This document shows, in pieces, positions 34,118-44,457 of a stretch of 59,899 nt of DNA (position 1 is the first letter of the stretch; the number at the start of each line of letters is the position of its first letter). A program made the position numbers and the translations under genes. Location: positions 1-59,899 of the forward strand of contig PDPH01000055.1 of the NCBI GenBank assembly GCA_002747435.1, written 5' to 3'. Source of the stretch: Pseudomonadota bacterium (GTDB taxonomy: Bacteria > Pseudomonadota > Gammaproteobacteria > Thiotrichales > Thiotrichaceae). The notes below the pieces were generated by a model. The model did not search any database. It was not told where the DNA came from and saw nothing but the letters and a program-made list of their open reading frames with translations.

Positions 34118-34428
34118 GGCTGACTCTATATTATTCAAGGTTTCCGGGATCGAGGCTCGAAGTCTAGCATGTTTTTATGCAGGTGTTCACACCTGTCTGT
34201 GTTTGGCTGATACAGCTTTTTGCTTAATGCGTTGCGAAAGCAGATTCATAAACCCCAGCGTGTGTCACTTTAGTGTAATTTACACAAGTTTTGGTTCATA
34301 AGCAGTTCATAAGTATTTTGATGCAAGTCTATTATATTGATTTTTGAGTCGTTCAATCTTTTTCCCATAACACTTCTCCTTTTGCCTAAAAATTTACTAG
34401 AATCGCTGAAAAGCGAGGGATTCTTTAA
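34118..34428. promoter_or_regulatory. Divergent intergenic region with a dyad and direct repeats
   Basis: This 311-base gap holds no gene. Towards the wza-like gene there is a perfect 7+7 dyad, CAGGTGT-TC-ACACCTG, at 34180-34195. It overlaps a possible minus-strand -35 (TGAACA, 17 bases from TAGACT). Towards the M23 gene there is a 9-base direct repeat GTTCATAAG at 34294-34302 and 34305-34313 (period 11), with a related TTCATAA at 34245. The second copy overlaps a possible -35 (TTCATA 34306-34311; TATTAT 34330-34335, 18-base spacer). A GAAA-tetraloop hairpin (34403-34416) abuts the M23 ribosome-binding site. All are by-eye predictions. Confidence 0.4.
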
Positions 34429-34953
34429 ATGAAAGGTTTATTTTGTCTATGGATGGGGCTATGTGCAGCGTTACAGCCACCGCCTACGGTAGCTGCTGCC
34501 TATTATCCACCTTTTCAGAAGGGGCAGAAGATTTTTATTTCGCAAGGGTTTGGTGGTTCTAAGACGCACTATGAGCAGCCTAATTATTATGCCGTTGATT
34601 TATTGCTCAAGGAGGGTGCTTGGGTTTGTGCTGCTTGGTCGGGAAAAGTAGTGGGGCTGCGCTATGTGCCAGATGCTAAGGATGATTCAAACTATGTAAG
34701 AATTCTGCATGATACCGGTCAAATAGGTGATTATCAGCATTTAAAAGCGGTTAAAGTCAGTTTGGGGCAGCGAGTTAAATTGGGGGAATGTTTTGCCAAG
34801 GTAGGGGTAAATGGCTATACAACAGGTCCTCATTTGCATTTTGCTATCTTGGTTCCTAATGAGCGAGGAACGCTGTTGTCTATACCGTTTTATTTTTTGG
34901 ATGTTGATAATAAAGCTTATACCCCGGTGGAATTGCAGTGGATTAATTACTAG
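34429..34953 (+). CDS. M23-family peptidase, exported
   Basis: The 174-residue protein has a signal peptide (FCLWMGLCAALQPPPTVAAA) and a compact LytM/M23 domain. It contains QGFGGSKTHYEQPNYYAVDL (metal ligands His and Asp), YQHLKAV and the GPHLHFAI HxH motif, so all zinc ligands are present. M23 enzymes cut peptide cross-bridges in peptidoglycan in the periplasm. There are no SH3 or LysM domains, so it is a minimal version. Ribosome-binding site GAGGGA at 34415-34420. The glycine riboswitch begins about 13 bases after its stop. Confidence 0.9.
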   Translation: MKGLFCLWMGLCAALQPPPTVAAAYYPPFQKGQKIFISQGFGGSKTHYEQPNYYAVDLLLKEGAWVCAAWSGKVVGLRYVPDAKDDSNYVRILHDTGQIGDYQHLKAVKVSLGQRVKLGECFAKVGVNGYTTGPHLHFAILVPNERGTLLSIPFYFLDVDNKAYTPVELQWINY

Positions 34954-34965
34954 GCTACTATCGCG

Positions 34966-35180
34966 TATCGACAAAGGTATCTCGCAGGAGAGTGCTGGCT
35001 CGGCAAGAGTGCAGCCGCCGAAGGCGCATGGCCCGTAAACGCTCAGGCAAAAGGACTGTGGGTATGGTTGACTCTGGAGAGTGGTGTTTTTACACCCACC
35101 GAAGGGTAGTAACCGTTTAAAGCTTAGTACACCTTAACTGAAGTGTTTAAACGGAAATCTCTCAGGTTTTAAGGACAGAG
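34966..35180 (+). promoter_or_regulatory. Tandem glycine riboswitch upstream of gcvT
   Basis: Two glycine aptamers lie in series. The first has CTCGCAGGAGAGTGCT, GCCGCCGAAGGCGC and CGCTCAGGCAAAAGGACT. The second has CTCTGGAGAGTGGT, CCACCGAAGG and AATCTCTCAGGTTTTAAGGA with closing ACAGAG. GGAGAG, CCGAAGG and CTCAGG..AAGGAC are the conserved core elements of the glycine class. The second aptamer has an extra stem-loop near 35112-35152 (CCGTTTAAAGC/GTGTTTAAACGG). An intrinsic terminator follows immediately and gcvT 72 bases later, so glycine should relieve termination and switch on glycine cleavage. Confidence 0.93.
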
Positions 35181-35214
35181 GGGCGGCAGCTAGTATTATC
35201 TGCCGCCCTTTTTT
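35181..35214 (+). terminator. Riboswitch expression-platform terminator
   Basis: The stem GGGCGGCAG (35181-35189) pairs with CTGCCGCCC (35200-35208) around a 10-base loop, followed by six T. It sits directly after the second glycine aptamer and 38 bases before the gcvT start, so it is the regulated terminator of the riboswitch. Confidence 0.88.
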
Positions 35215-35252
35215 ATGCCTTGCAATGACTAAATGACTACCGGGAGAGCTTT

Positions 35253-36332
35253 ATGCAACGAACCCCTTTCTATGACAGACACATCCAGGCCACCGCTAAA
35301 ATGGTGGATTTTGCCGGATGGGAAATGCCCATTCACTATGGCTCTCAGCTCAATGAACACAAACAAGTGCGTGCCGATGCGGGCATGTTTGATGTATCAC
35401 ATATGGTGGTGTTGGATCTTAAAGGGGCTGAGGTCAGACCCTTTTTACAAAAACTTCTGGCTAATGATGTCGCTAAACTGACAACGCCTGGTAAAGCATT
35501 GTACAGTTGTATGTTGAATGGGCAGGGTGGGGTGATTGATGATCTGATTGTTTATTTTCTGGATGATACTTTTTACCGCATGGTGGTCAATGCTGCAACG
35601 CGCGAGAAGGATATTGCGTGGATGCAACAGCAGTTACAGAGCTTTGATGCAACACTGACAGTAAGGGATGATTTGGCGATGTTAGCTGTGCAAGGGCCTA
35701 AGGCACGCGCCAAAGTCCTAGCGATGCTGTCAGCACATGAGCTTGAGATAGCTGAGCCTTTAAAGCCTTTTACCGGTGCATTTGTGGGTGATTGGTTTAT
35801 TGCACGTACCGGCTATACCGGTGAAGATGGTTTTGAGATGATGTTCCCCGCTGAGCAGGCTGAAAAAGTCTGGGATGCTTTATTGGAAGCAGGGGTTCCA
35901 CCCATTGGCTTGGGGGCGCGGGATACTTTGCGTCTGGAAGCGGGCATGAATCTATATGGTACAGATATGGATGAAACGACTTCGCCTTTAACATCAGGTC
36001 TGGGTTGGACGATTGCTTGGGAACCAGCCAGCCGTGATTTTATCGGGCGTAAAGCCTTGGAGGCTGAAAAAGCAGCCGGTGTACAGCAAAAGTTTGTAGG
36101 TTTGGTGTTGGAAGGTAAGGGGGTATTGCGTAGTCATATGAAAGTGATCTGTGCAGCCGGTGAGGGCGAAACCACCAGTGGTACTTTTTCACCTACACTG
36201 GGGCAAGCGATTGCCTTCGCACGGGTTCCGGCTGCTTGTGGTGATAGCTGTGAGATTGAAATTCGTGGAAAATTATATCCAGCGAAGGTGGTGAAACCTT
36301 CGTTTGTACGCAATGGTCAGTCATTGCTTTAA
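35253..36332 (+). CDS. gcvT: Glycine cleavage system T protein (aminomethyltransferase)
   Basis: This 359-residue tetrahydrofolate-dependent aminomethyltransferase takes the methylene group from aminomethyl-lipoyl-GcvH. Signatures are [62 protein letters not shown] and [11 protein letters not shown]. The start has GGGAGAG a few bases upstream. It is the first gene after the riboswitch and is followed by gcvH and gcvP at short spacing. Confidence 0.97.
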   Translation: MQRTPFYDRHIQATAKMVDFAGWEMPIHYGSQLNEHKQVRADAGMFDVSHMVVLDLKGAEVRPFLQKLLANDVAKLTTPGKALYSCMLNGQGGVIDDLIVYFLDDTFYRMVVNAATREKDIAWMQQQLQSFDATLTVRDDLAMLAVQGPKARAKVLAMLSAHELEIAEPLKPFTGAFVGDWFIARTGYTGEDGFEMMFPAEQAEKVWDALLEAGVPPIGLGARDTLRLEAGMNLYGTDMDETTSPLTSGLGWTIAWEPASRDFIGRKALEAEKAAGVQQKFVGLVLEGKGVLRSHMKVICAAGEGETTSGTFSPTLGQAIAFARVPAACGDSCEIEIRGKLYPAKVVKPSFVRNGQSLL

Positions 36333-36362
36333 GCATAATTGAATCAAGGGGTTTTTAAGGTT

Positions 36363-36752
36363 ATGAGTCATATTCCAGCAGAACTGAAGTACACCACATC
36401 GCATGAATGGGTGCGGGATAATGAAGATGGCACTATTACGGTGGGGATTAGTGATCACGCTCAGGAATTACTGGGTGATTTGGTGCACATTGAACTACCA
36501 GAAGTCGATGTTGAGTTGGGTGCTGAGGATGCGATTGCCGTGGCTGAGTCGGTCAAAGCTGCTTCTGATATTTATGCGCCAGTGGCAGGTGTCGTGGTTG
36601 AGATAAATGAAGCCGTTTTGGATAATCCTGAATTAGTGAATAGTGATCCGTATGGTGATGGTTGGCTATTTGTTTTGCGTATTGAAAGTGAAGATGCGCT
36701 AGAGGATTTAATGGATGCCGAGACTTACAGCAGCACAATTGAAGAAGAGTAA
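36363..36752 (+). CDS. gcvH: Glycine cleavage system H protein
   Basis: The 129-residue lipoyl carrier has [24 protein letters not shown]-like [19 protein letters not shown], the lipoylation site K65 in [15 protein letters not shown], and [16 protein letters not shown]. The ATG at 36363 is preceded by TTTTTAAGG and starts at the family N terminus; a TTG 24 bases upstream is rejected. It shuttles the aminomethyl and reduced lipoyl groups between the P, T and L proteins. Confidence 0.97.
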   Translation: MSHIPAELKYTTSHEWVRDNEDGTITVGISDHAQELLGDLVHIELPEVDVELGAEDAIAVAESVKAASDIYAPVAGVVVEINEAVLDNPELVNSDPYGDGWLFVLRIESEDALEDLMDAETYSSTIEEE

Positions 36753-36766
36753 TTAGGGCAAAACGC

Positions 36767-39637
36767 ATGAGTACATTGCATAATCTTGAGCAGCATAATG
36801 AGTTTATAGCCCGCCATATTGGGCCAGCTATTCATGAAACCAGCGCTATGTTAGCAACATTAGGTACGGCCTCATTGGATGAGCTGATTAGCCAGACTGT
36901 TCCAGCCAGTATCCGTCTACACGAGCCGCTGGCCTTAGCTGCACCGCAAACCGAACAAGCTGCTTTGGCTTGTTTGCAGCAGTTGGCGAGCCAGAATCAG
37001 GTAAATAAGTCGTATATTGGTATGGGCTATTACGACACGATCGTGCCGCCGGTAATTTTGCGCAATGTATTGGAAAATCCTGGCTGGTATACCGCTTATA
37101 CGCCGTATCAGCCAGAAATTTCCCAAGGTCGTTTGGAGGGTTTGTTAAACTTCCAGCAAATGGTTATCGACTTGACTGGCATGGATATGGCGAATGCTTC
37201 GTTATTGGATGAGGCAACGGCTGCCGCTGAAGCGATGGCACTGTGTAAGCGTTCTAACCGTCTGAAGTCGGATAAATTTTTTGTTGATAGTCAAGTGCAT
37301 CCACAAACCTTGGCTGTATTGCAAACACGGGCACATTATTTTGGTTTTGATTTGGTAATGGGCAATCCGGCTACAGAGCTAAGCCAATATGAGGTGTTCG
37401 GTGTCTTGCTACAATACCCGGATACGACGGGAGCCATCACTGATTTGAGCGCTTTGATTGAGCAAGCTCATCAACAAAAAGCCTTGGTCTGTGTCGCCAG
37501 TGATTTAATGGCGTTAGTGCTAATGAAGTCGCCAGGAGAGTTGGGAGCGGATGTTGTCATTGGTTCCGCACAACGTTTTGGTGTACCGATGGGCTACGGT
37601 GGGCCACATGCTGCCTTTTTTGCTACGCGCGATGCTTATAAGCGCAGTATGCCCGGGCGTGTGATTGGTGTTTCAGTGGACAGCCGTGGTGAGCAAGCGT
37701 TGCGTATGGCTATGCAAACCCGTGAGCAACATATTCGTCGTGAAAAAGCGACTTCTAATATTTGTACTGCGCAAGCTTTACTCGCCAATATGGCTGGTTT
37801 CTATGCGGCATTTCATGGCCCAGAAGGCTTAAAACACATTGCTGGGCGTATTCAGCGCTTGACCAGTATTTTAGCTTATGGCTTGCAGCAAAAAGGTATG
37901 CAATTGCTGAATAATACTTGGTTTGACACACTGGTTATACAAGCGGGGGAGCAGGCTGATGCTTTGTATCAGGCCGCCTTACAAGCCGGAATTAATTTGC
38001 GCAAACTGGAGCAAGGTCAACTGGGGATTAGTCTGGATGAGCGCAAGAGTGCAGCCGATGTCACTGAATTATTTGATATTTTGTTAGGCAGTGGGCATGG
38101 CCTAGTTGTGGAAGCGTTGGATAGGGTCGTCGTGAATGCCGGATTTGGCGGTATTCCAGCAGCGTATCAGCGCACTAGTGCCTTTTTAACCCACCCGGTG
38201 TTTAATCGCTATCACTCTGAAACCGAAATGCTACGCTACCTCAAGCGTTTGGAAAATAAGGATTATTCATTGGTACACGGCATGATTCCGTTAGGCTCTT
38301 GTACCATGAAATTAAATGCGACCAGTGAAATGATGCCAGTAACTTGGTCGGCCTTTGCTGATATTCATCCGTTTGCGCCGGATGAACAAACCGTTGGCTA
38401 CCGGCAAATGATCAAGGAGTTGGCGGATTGGCTGGCAGAAGTGACAGGGTATGATACTGTCTCCATGCAACCTAATTCGGGGGCGCAGGGTGAATACGCC
38501 GGTTTGGTAGCTATTCGGCGCTATCAAGCTAGCCAAGGTCAAGACCATCGCACGATCTGTTTAATTCCTAGCTCTGCTCATGGCACTAATCCTGCGTCTG
38601 CTGTGATGGCGGGATTAAAAGTGGTGATCGTGGAATGTGATGATAATGGCAATGTGAATGTAGCAGATTTGCGCGCTAAGGCGGAAAAATATGCGGATCA
38701 GCTAGCTTGTATTATGGTGACTTATCCATCAACACATGGGGTATTTGAAGAAGCGATTGTTGAGATTTGTGACATTGTGCACCAATACGGCGGCCAAGTT
38801 TATATGGATGGCGCGAATCTCAATGCACAGGTGGGTTTGTCCAAGCCGGGTAAATTGGGTTCGGATGTATCGCATTTGAATTTACATAAAACCTTCTGTA
38901 TTCCACATGGCGGCGGTGGCCCAGGTATGGGGCCCATTGGGGTGAAGGCACATTTAGCCCCTTTCTTGCCTGGGGAATATTCCACCCTCTCCAATCCCTC
39001 TCCTGCGGTATCGGCTGCCCCGTTTGGTAGTGCGGCGATTTTGCCGATTTCATGGATGTATATAAAGCTAATGGGGGCGCAAGGGCTAAGGGATGCAACC
39101 GAAGTTGCGATTTTAAATGCCAATTATATTGCGAGCCGTTTGCAAGACCATTATAAGGTGTTATATCGCGGTGCACAGGGTTGGGTTGCCCATGAGTGCA
39201 TTATTGACATACGTCCTATTAAAGCGGCTTCGGGAATTACGGAAGAAGATATTGCCAAGCGTTTAATGGATTACGGCTTTCATGCGCCTACCATGTCTTT
39301 TCCAGTTGCGGGAACATTAATGATTGAGCCAACCGAATCAGAGTCCAAGGAAGAGTTGGATCGTTTCTGTAGTGCCATGATTGCGATTCGGGATGAGATT
39401 CGGAAAGTAGAACAAGGTATTTGGCCTTTGGATAATAATCCTTTGGTGCATGCGCCGCATACTTTACGCGACTTAACAGATAAGTGGCAGCGCCCTTATA
39501 CACAAGCAGAGGCTGTATTACCTTTAGGGGTTGACCCTACTAGTAAATATTGGCCAACGGTGAATCGGGTGGATAATGTGTATGGGGACAGAAACCTGAT
39601 TTGTTCTTGTCCGACAGTGGAAAGTTATCGGGATTGA
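36767..39637 (+). CDS. gcvP: Glycine dehydrogenase (decarboxylating), single-chain GcvP
   Basis: The 956-residue P protein is the fused form carrying both halves that Gram-positives encode separately (gcvPA/gcvPB). Signatures are [59 protein letters not shown] and [18 protein letters not shown]. The PLP-lysine motif is [18 protein letters not shown], and the end is [14 protein letters not shown]. It decarboxylates glycine and loads the aminomethyl group on GcvH. gcvL (dihydrolipoyl dehydrogenase) is not in the window. It lies 14 bases after gcvH. Confidence 0.97.
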   Translation: MSTLHNLEQHNEFIARHIGPAIHETSAMLATLGTASLDELISQTVPASIRLHEPLALAAPQTEQAALACLQQLASQNQVNKSYIGMGYYDTIVPPVILRNVLENPGWYTAYTPYQPEISQGRLEGLLNFQQMVIDLTGMDMANASLLDEATAAAEAMALCKRSNRLKSDKFFVDSQVHPQTLAVLQTRAHYFGFDLVMGNPATELSQYEVFGVLLQYPDTTGAITDLSALIEQAHQQKALVCVASDLMALVLMKSPGELGADVVIGSAQRFGVPMGYGGPHAAFFATRDAYKRSMPGRVIGVSVDSRGEQALRMAMQTREQHIRREKATSNICTAQALLANMAGFYAAFHGPEGLKHIAGRIQRLTSILAYGLQQKGMQLLNNTWFDTLVIQAGEQADALYQAALQAGINLRKLEQGQLGISLDERKSAADVTELFDILLGSGHGLVVEALDRVVVNAGFGGIPAAYQRTSAFLTHPVFNRYHSETEMLRYLKRLENKDYSLVHGMIPLGSCTMKLNATSEMMPVTWSAFADIHPFAPDEQTVGYRQMIKELADWLAEVTGYDTVSMQPNSGAQGEYAGLVAIRRYQASQGQDHRTICLIPSSAHGTNPASAVMAGLKVVIVECDDNGNVNVADLRAKAEKYADQLACIMVTYPSTHGVFEEAIVEICDIVHQYGGQVYMDGANLNAQVGLSKPGKLGSDVSHLNLHKTFCIPHGGGGPGMGPIGVKAHLAPFLPGEYSTLSNPSPAVSAAPFGSAAILPISWMYIKLMGAQGLRDATEVAILNANYIASRLQDHYKVLYRGAQGWVAHECIIDIRPIKAASGITEEDIAKRLMDYGFHAPTMSFPVAGTLMIEPTESESKEELDRFCSAMIAIRDEIRKVEQGIWPLDNNPLVHAPHTLRDLTDKWQRPYTQAEAVLPLGVDPTSKYWPTVNRVDNVYGDRNLICSCPTVESYRD

Positions 39638-39705
39638 GTGAGTGGCTTTATCAAATTCCCAACTTCACGCATCATAATGGCAATAATCATGAAGGGGATA
39701 CTACT

Positions 39706-41019
39706 ATGACGCAACTCAATCTCGATGCTTATTGGCTGCCATTTACCAGTAACCGTGCTTTCAAAAAAGATCCACGTATTATTGTTGCCGGTGAGGGACG
39801 TTATTTTACGGATGATCGTGGTCGTGAAGTATTTGATAGTTTATCCGGTTTGTGGACATGTGGCTTGGGGCATGCTCGGGCTGAAATTGCCGAGGCGATT
39901 GGGCAGCAAGCGCGTGAACTGGACTATGCACCAGCGTTTAATGTTGCCCACCCTAAAGCTTTTCAATTGGCTGAGCGCTTAACGACTTTCATGCCTGAAG
40001 GCTTGAATCGAGTATTTTTTACTTGTTCTGGCTCTGATGCGGTGGATAGTGCTATGAAAATAGCGCGTGCCTATTGGCGCAAACAAGGCTTGGCGAATAA
40101 AACGCGCTTTATTGGTCGAGTCAAAGGCTATCATGGGGTGAATTTTGGTGGGATTAGTGTCGGTGGCATAGTAGGAAATCGCTTGCTGTACGGCCAAGGT
40201 GTTGAGGCTGACCATTTGCCACATACCATGACGGCTGAGAATAAGTTTTCGCGTGGTCAGCCTGAGCAAGGCGCTCATCTGGCGGATGAGTTATTGAATC
40301 TGATTGCCTTGCATGATGCCTCTACCATTGCTGCGGTTATTGTTGAGCCTATGGCGGGGTCTGCTGGTGTTATTCCACCACCGCAAGGCTATTTGCAGCG
40401 TCTGCGCGAGATTTGTACCACACATAATATTTTACTGATTTTTGATGAAGTAATTACCGGCTTGGGACGGCTAGGTGCTAATACAGGTGCGGCAGCCTTT
40501 GGTGTTGTACCAGATATGCTCACGCTCGCCAAGCAAATTACCAACGGCTGTCAGCCTATGGGCGCAGTAGTGGCTAAAGAGTCAATTTATCAATGTTTTA
40601 TGGATAAGTCGGGTGCGGAGCACATGATTGAATTGCCCCATGGCTACACTTATTCAGCACATCCTATCGCCTGTGCAGCAGGCTTGGCCGCCTTGGATAT
40701 ATTGGAGCGTGAGCAAATGCCCGAGCGGGTCAAGGCAATAGCACCGCTATTTGAGAAGACATTACATTCACTGCAAGGTAGTAGTCCCTATATCGTGGAT
40801 ATTCGCAATTGTGGTTTAGCGGGCGGTATTAGTTTGCAAGCAAAAGATGGGGACGCGGTGATTCGTCCTTATCAAGTCGCCTTGAAATGTTGGGAAAAAG
40901 GTTTTTATGTGCGCCATGGCGGTGATGTGGTGCAATTGGGTCTACCCTTTACTGTAGAAGCCAGTGAAATTGATGCTGTCATCAATGCTATTGGTGAGGC
41001 GATTGCTGAGTTGAACTGA
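39706..41019 (+). CDS. Class III omega-amino acid (beta-alanine) : pyruvate aminotransferase
   Basis: The 437-residue class III PLP aminotransferase begins LDAYWLPFTSNRAFKKDPRI, the hallmark start of beta-alanine:pyruvate transaminases. It then has GLWTCGLGHARAEIAEAI, FFTCSGSDAVDSAMKIARAYW, GVIPPPQGYLQRLREICTTH, LLIFDEVITGLGRLGA and the PLP-lysine region LTLAKQITNGCQPMGAVV. ATG at 39706 is chosen because GAAGGGGAT lies just upstream and the family N terminus begins there. It follows gcvP by 68 bases on the same strand and could be co-transcribed under the glycine riboswitch. The substrate is inferred. Confidence 0.9.
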   Translation: MTQLNLDAYWLPFTSNRAFKKDPRIIVAGEGRYFTDDRGREVFDSLSGLWTCGLGHARAEIAEAIGQQARELDYAPAFNVAHPKAFQLAERLTTFMPEGLNRVFFTCSGSDAVDSAMKIARAYWRKQGLANKTRFIGRVKGYHGVNFGGISVGGIVGNRLLYGQGVEADHLPHTMTAENKFSRGQPEQGAHLADELLNLIALHDASTIAAVIVEPMAGSAGVIPPPQGYLQRLREICTTHNILLIFDEVITGLGRLGANTGAAAFGVVPDMLTLAKQITNGCQPMGAVVAKESIYQCFMDKSGAEHMIELPHGYTYSAHPIACAAGLAALDILEREQMPERVKAIAPLFEKTLHSLQGSSPYIVDIRNCGLAGGISLQAKDGDAVIRPYQVALKCWEKGFYVRHGGDVVQLGLPFTVEASEIDAVINAIGEAIAELN

Positions 41020-41113
41020 GGCTGGCTCATTGGTGGGAGTCTGGTTGTGCTTGCGGGATATCAACACTTAACATCTCAACAATGTATTTTCGACAACATC
41101 ATTAGGAGTTCGC

Positions 41114-41950
41114 ATGCCTTTTAAATTCGCAGTTTATGCCACGCTTTTATGCAGTATTGTGCTAGGTTTGTCCAGTTTGTTTGGCTCTGCTTGGGCTGCC
41201 AGCCCGGAAGTACGCAATGCTATGTTAAAGGCTGTTGATACTCAGGCAAGTGGTGCTTATGTCCGTGATCGTTTTTTGAAGTTGCTTAAAAAGCCTTTTA
41301 ATCCTCATGATTCACGCAAGAAAGCGCTTATTGTTGGTGATAGTTTTGCTCAGGATTTTACCAATGTGGTATTGGAAAGCGGAGCTTTGGATGATTATCA
41401 ACTGGCAGTCCGTTATTTGCCGACTCGCTGTCAAATGTATTTAGGACCAGAAGATATAAGTGCGTTTATTCTGCCTAGTGATCGTCAATTATGTGCTGAT
41501 GCAGATAACTTGGAACAGGCTAAAGCCCAAATAAAAGCTGCTGATGTCGTCATCCTAGTATCGAATTGGAAAGAATGGTCGGCAAAACGCCTGCCAACGA
41601 CCATTAAACATTTACAGTTAAGCCCAGAACAGACCTTGCGTGTAATAGGTCGCAAAAGTTTTGGGCGAATTAATGTGCGTCACTATTTGCGTGAGTCAGA
41701 TGCCGAGCTGGCGAAGGCACGTATTCCGGTGGATGATTATCAGACTAAGATTAATGACTTGATGAAGCGCACACTGAGTCCAAGTATTTTTGTCGATCAA
41801 CACCAATTGTTGTGCGGTGGCGGTGAAACCTGCCCTGTTTTTACGCCTGATTTACGTTTGATTTCATTTGATGGCTCACATTTGACGCGGGATGGCGCAA
41901 TCTATGTTGGTGAAAAGCTGTTTCAACATTCCTTACTAAAACAGTTGTAA
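41114..41950 (+). CDS. Exported SGNH-fold protein
   Basis: The 278-residue protein has a signal peptide (ATLLCSIVLGLSSLFGSAWA, cleavage near residue 29). A domain of SGNH hydrolase/acyltransferase type follows: ALIVGDSFAQDF with the GDS nucleophile block near residues 75-86, and a C-terminal SFDGSHLTRDGAIYVG with the Asp-x2-His catalytic pair. The region VDQHQLLCGGGETCPVF resembles the SGNH domains fused to AT3 acyltransferases (OafA-like), but here there is no AT3 membrane part. A stand-alone periplasmic O-acyl-modifying or esterase enzyme is likely; substrate unknown. AGGAG lies before the ATG. Confidence 0.8.
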   Translation: MPFKFAVYATLLCSIVLGLSSLFGSAWAASPEVRNAMLKAVDTQASGAYVRDRFLKLLKKPFNPHDSRKKALIVGDSFAQDFTNVVLESGALDDYQLAVRYLPTRCQMYLGPEDISAFILPSDRQLCADADNLEQAKAQIKAADVVILVSNWKEWSAKRLPTTIKHLQLSPEQTLRVIGRKSFGRINVRHYLRESDAELAKARIPVDDYQTKINDLMKRTLSPSIFVDQHQLLCGGGETCPVFTPDLRLISFDGSHLTRDGAIYVGEKLFQHSLLKQL

Positions 41951-42023
41951 AGCTCAGTTATAAAATCATTCATAGGGGAAAATAGCTTAAGTTCATGGCT
42001 CACTACCGTAGCTGGGGACTAGT

Positions 42024-42512
42024 TTATTGCCTGCCTGAATGTCCAAAGCCGCCTGCACCACGAGCTGAATTATCGAAAGCTTCGACTTGCTGTAAGCTGG
42101 CTTGAACGACGGGTACAAAAACTAGTTGGGCAATACGTTCCCCGGGTTGAATAACAAAACTAGTATTACTGCGATTCCAACAGGATACGAAAAGCTGCCC
42201 TTGATAATCTGAATCAATCAAACCGACTAGATTACCCAGAACAATGCCATGCTTATGCCCCAGACCAGAACGCGGTAAGATAACAGCCGCCAAAGTAGGA
42301 TCAGCAATATGAATGGCAAGCCCGGTGGGCAGGAGTTCTGTTTCACCGGCTTGTAGCCTTAATTCGCTATCCAAACAGGCTCTTAAGTCCATGCCTGCCG
42401 AACCTGATGTAGCATAAGCAGGTAGTGGAAATTCCCTACCTATGCGCGGATCAAGAATGCGATATTGTACCTGAGTGAGCGTTGTTGAGTGTGTTGCTGG
42501 TATGGCTGTCAT
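42024..42512 (-). CDS. dut: dUTP diphosphatase
   Basis: The 162-residue trimeric dUTPase has all five motifs: [49 protein letters not shown] and the C-terminal [10 protein letters not shown]. It hydrolyses dUTP to dUMP, preventing uracil incorporation. ATG at 42512 overlaps the coaBC stop by four bases (ATGA); a longer start at 42533 inside coaBC is possible but less likely. Adjacent coaBC-dut is the usual gammaproteobacterial order. Confidence 0.96.
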   Translation of the reverse strand: MTAIPATHSTTLTQVQYRILDPRIGREFPLPAYATSGSAGMDLRACLDSELRLQAGETELLPTGLAIHIADPTLAAVILPRSGLGHKHGIVLGNLVGLIDSDYQGQLFVSCWNRSNTSFVIQPGERIAQLVFVPVVQASLQQVEAFDNSARGAGGFGHSGRQ

Positions 42513-43732
42513 AGCGATTGATGGGCTTTCCATTGAGTATAACGTTCAGTAATCAGTGTTAGCAGGGCCTTGGCCAGTGCAGGCTTGGGCATTTCTGGCA
42601 GTGATTTTGAGCCTGTTTTCCAGACGACTTCCAGTGCATTGTTGGCGCGGCCAAAGCCTTTGCCATCGGCTACAGAGTTGGCGGCGACCATGTGTATGCC
42701 TTTGCGTTCCAGTTTGCCTCGGGCATAGGTTAGCAGGTCATTGGTTTCTGCCGCAAAGCCTACACTAAATAGCTGTGGGTTTTCAGCAGTGACTGTTGCC
42801 AGAATATCGACGGTACGTTTCATTTTAATGTGTAATTGATCAAATGATTTTTTAATCTTTTGATCAAAGACCTGTGCAGGCGTGTAGTCAGCTACTGCTG
42901 CCGTTGCAATGAATATATCGGTTTGTGTGATGTGTTGGCGGGTGGCTTCCAGCATATCGGCAGCACTCTCCACCATAATACGCTGTATACTAAGCGGTGC
43001 TTCTAAGGCAACAGGACCAGAGATTAAGCTAACCGTAGCACCCATATCCCGTGCGGCGGCGGCAATGGCATAGCCCATTTTGCCCGTGCTGCGATTGGTG
43101 AGAAAGCGTACTGGGTCAAGTGCTTCGCGGGTTGGGCCAGCGGTGACGAGTAGCTTTATACCACTTAAAGGCTGGGTAGCTTGATTGGATTTGTCTTGCA
43201 GCAAAATACTGACTATCTCGCTAGGTTCAAGCATGCGGCCAGGACCTAAATCGCCACAAGCCTGTTCACCCTGTGCAGGGCCTAGCAAGTTGACTCCTCG
43301 ACTTTGTAGTAAGCTTATATTGGCTTGGGTTGCGGGGTGTTGCCACATTTGCTGATTCATAGCAGGTACAATACTCAGGGGAGCGGCAGAGGCTAAGCAT
43401 AAAGTGCTTAACAAATCATCTGCGTGTCCGTGGGCGAGGCGGGCTAACAGATCAGCCGTTGCTGGTGCAATGAGGATGTGATCTGCCCAGCGTGCCAGTT
43501 CGATGTGTCCCATACCGGCTTCAGCCGCAGGGTCGAGCAAGGCCGTGTGAACCGGATGACCCGACAGTGCTTGTAAGGTCAGAGGAGTAATGAATTTACA
43601 GGCAGCCGGTGTCATACAAACGCGCACACTGGCTCCGGCCTTGATGAGTAAACGAGTCAGTTCGGCGGACTTATAGGCAGCAATACCGCCGCTTATCCCT
43701 AAAAGTAGGTGTTTACCTTGCAGGAGTGTCAT
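42509..43732 (-). CDS. coaBC: Bifunctional phosphopantothenoylcysteine decarboxylase / phosphopantothenate-cysteine ligase
   Basis: The 407-residue fusion enzyme performs steps two and three of coenzyme A synthesis. The N-terminal flavin-dependent CoaC half has [40 protein letters not shown] and [14 protein letters not shown]. The C-terminal CoaB half has [38 protein letters not shown] and FSVGFAAET. The start at [10 protein letters not shown] (43732) is preferred to a reading 18 residues longer that would come within 18 bases of the divergent radC start. Confidence 0.96.
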   Translation of the reverse strand: MTLLQGKHLLLGISGGIAAYKSAELTRLLIKAGASVRVCMTPAACKFITPLTLQALSGHPVHTALLDPAAEAGMGHIELARWADHILIAPATADLLARLAHGHADDLLSTLCLASAAPLSIVPAMNQQMWQHPATQANISLLQSRGVNLLGPAQGEQACGDLGPGRMLEPSEIVSILLQDKSNQATQPLSGIKLLVTAGPTREALDPVRFLTNRSTGKMGYAIAAAARDMGATVSLISGPVALEAPLSIQRIMVESAADMLEATRQHITQTDIFIATAAVADYTPAQVFDQKIKKSFDQLHIKMKRTVDILATVTAENPQLFSVGFAAETNDLLTYARGKLERKGIHMVAANSVADGKGFGRANNALEVVWKTGSKSLPEMPKPALAKALLTLITERYTQWKAHQSL

Positions 43733-43768
43733 AAATTTGCCTGAAATTATCCATTTAAAAAAAGACGT

Positions 43769-44443
43769 ATGATACCTATAAAACACTGGCCTGCCGATGA
43801 GCGCCCGCGTGAAAAACTATTAATTCGAGGTGCACAAGCACTGTCTGATGCAGAATTGCTTGCTATTTTTTTGCGTACTGGCACTCGCGGTAAAACAGCG
43901 GTGGATTTGGCGCGGGAATTATTGGATGGGTTTAATGGATTGCGTGCCTTATTTGATGCGGATGAAAAACAATTTTGTCGTGCTAATGGTTTGGGACAGG
44001 CAAAATTTGTACAGTTGCAGGCTGTATTGGAAATGTCACGGCGCTATTTACAAGAACGTATGCAGCGTAATGATACCTTGACGGATCCAGAGGCAGTGCG
44101 CATTTATTTATTATCCAAGTTGCGCGATGAATGTGCTGAAATTTTTGCATGTGTGTTTTTGGACAATCGCCATCGCGTGATTGCGTATGAAGAGTTGTTT
44201 CGCGGCACGATTGATGGAGCCAGTGTTCATCCGCGTGAAGTGGTGCGGCGCGTTTTAAAACATAATGCGGCTGCGGTTATTTTTGCGCACAATCACCCTT
44301 CTGGTGTTGCCGAGCCAAGTCAGGCGGATGAACGTATTACCCATAAATTACAAGAAGCTTTGGAGCTAGTGGATGTAAGGGTATTGGATCATTTTATTAT
44401 TGGTGATGAAGTCACGTCTTTTGCAGAGCGTGGGTTGTTGTAA
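43769..44443 (+). CDS. radC: RadC family JAB-domain protein
   Basis: This 224-residue RadC starts [20 protein letters not shown]. It has an HhH-like region ([21 protein letters not shown]) and a JAB/MPN metalloprotease-like domain with [16 protein letters not shown] and a closing [19 protein letters not shown]. The original repair role was withdrawn and its activity is uncertain. Divergent from coaBC with a 36-base gap, the conserved coaBC/radC arrangement. Confidence 0.96.
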   Translation: MIPIKHWPADERPREKLLIRGAQALSDAELLAIFLRTGTRGKTAVDLARELLDGFNGLRALFDADEKQFCRANGLGQAKFVQLQAVLEMSRRYLQERMQRNDTLTDPEAVRIYLLSKLRDECAEIFACVFLDNRHRVIAYEELFRGTIDGASVHPREVVRRVLKHNAAAVIFAHNHPSGVAEPSQADERITHKLQEALELVDVRVLDHFIIGDEVTSFAERGLL

Positions 44444-44457
44444 AGTGAGCCTACAAA

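Noticed and set aside
39601..39705. Upstream extension of the transaminase into the end of gcvP
   Set aside because: Family start and ribosome-binding site lie at 39706; the extension overlaps gcvP in another frame.
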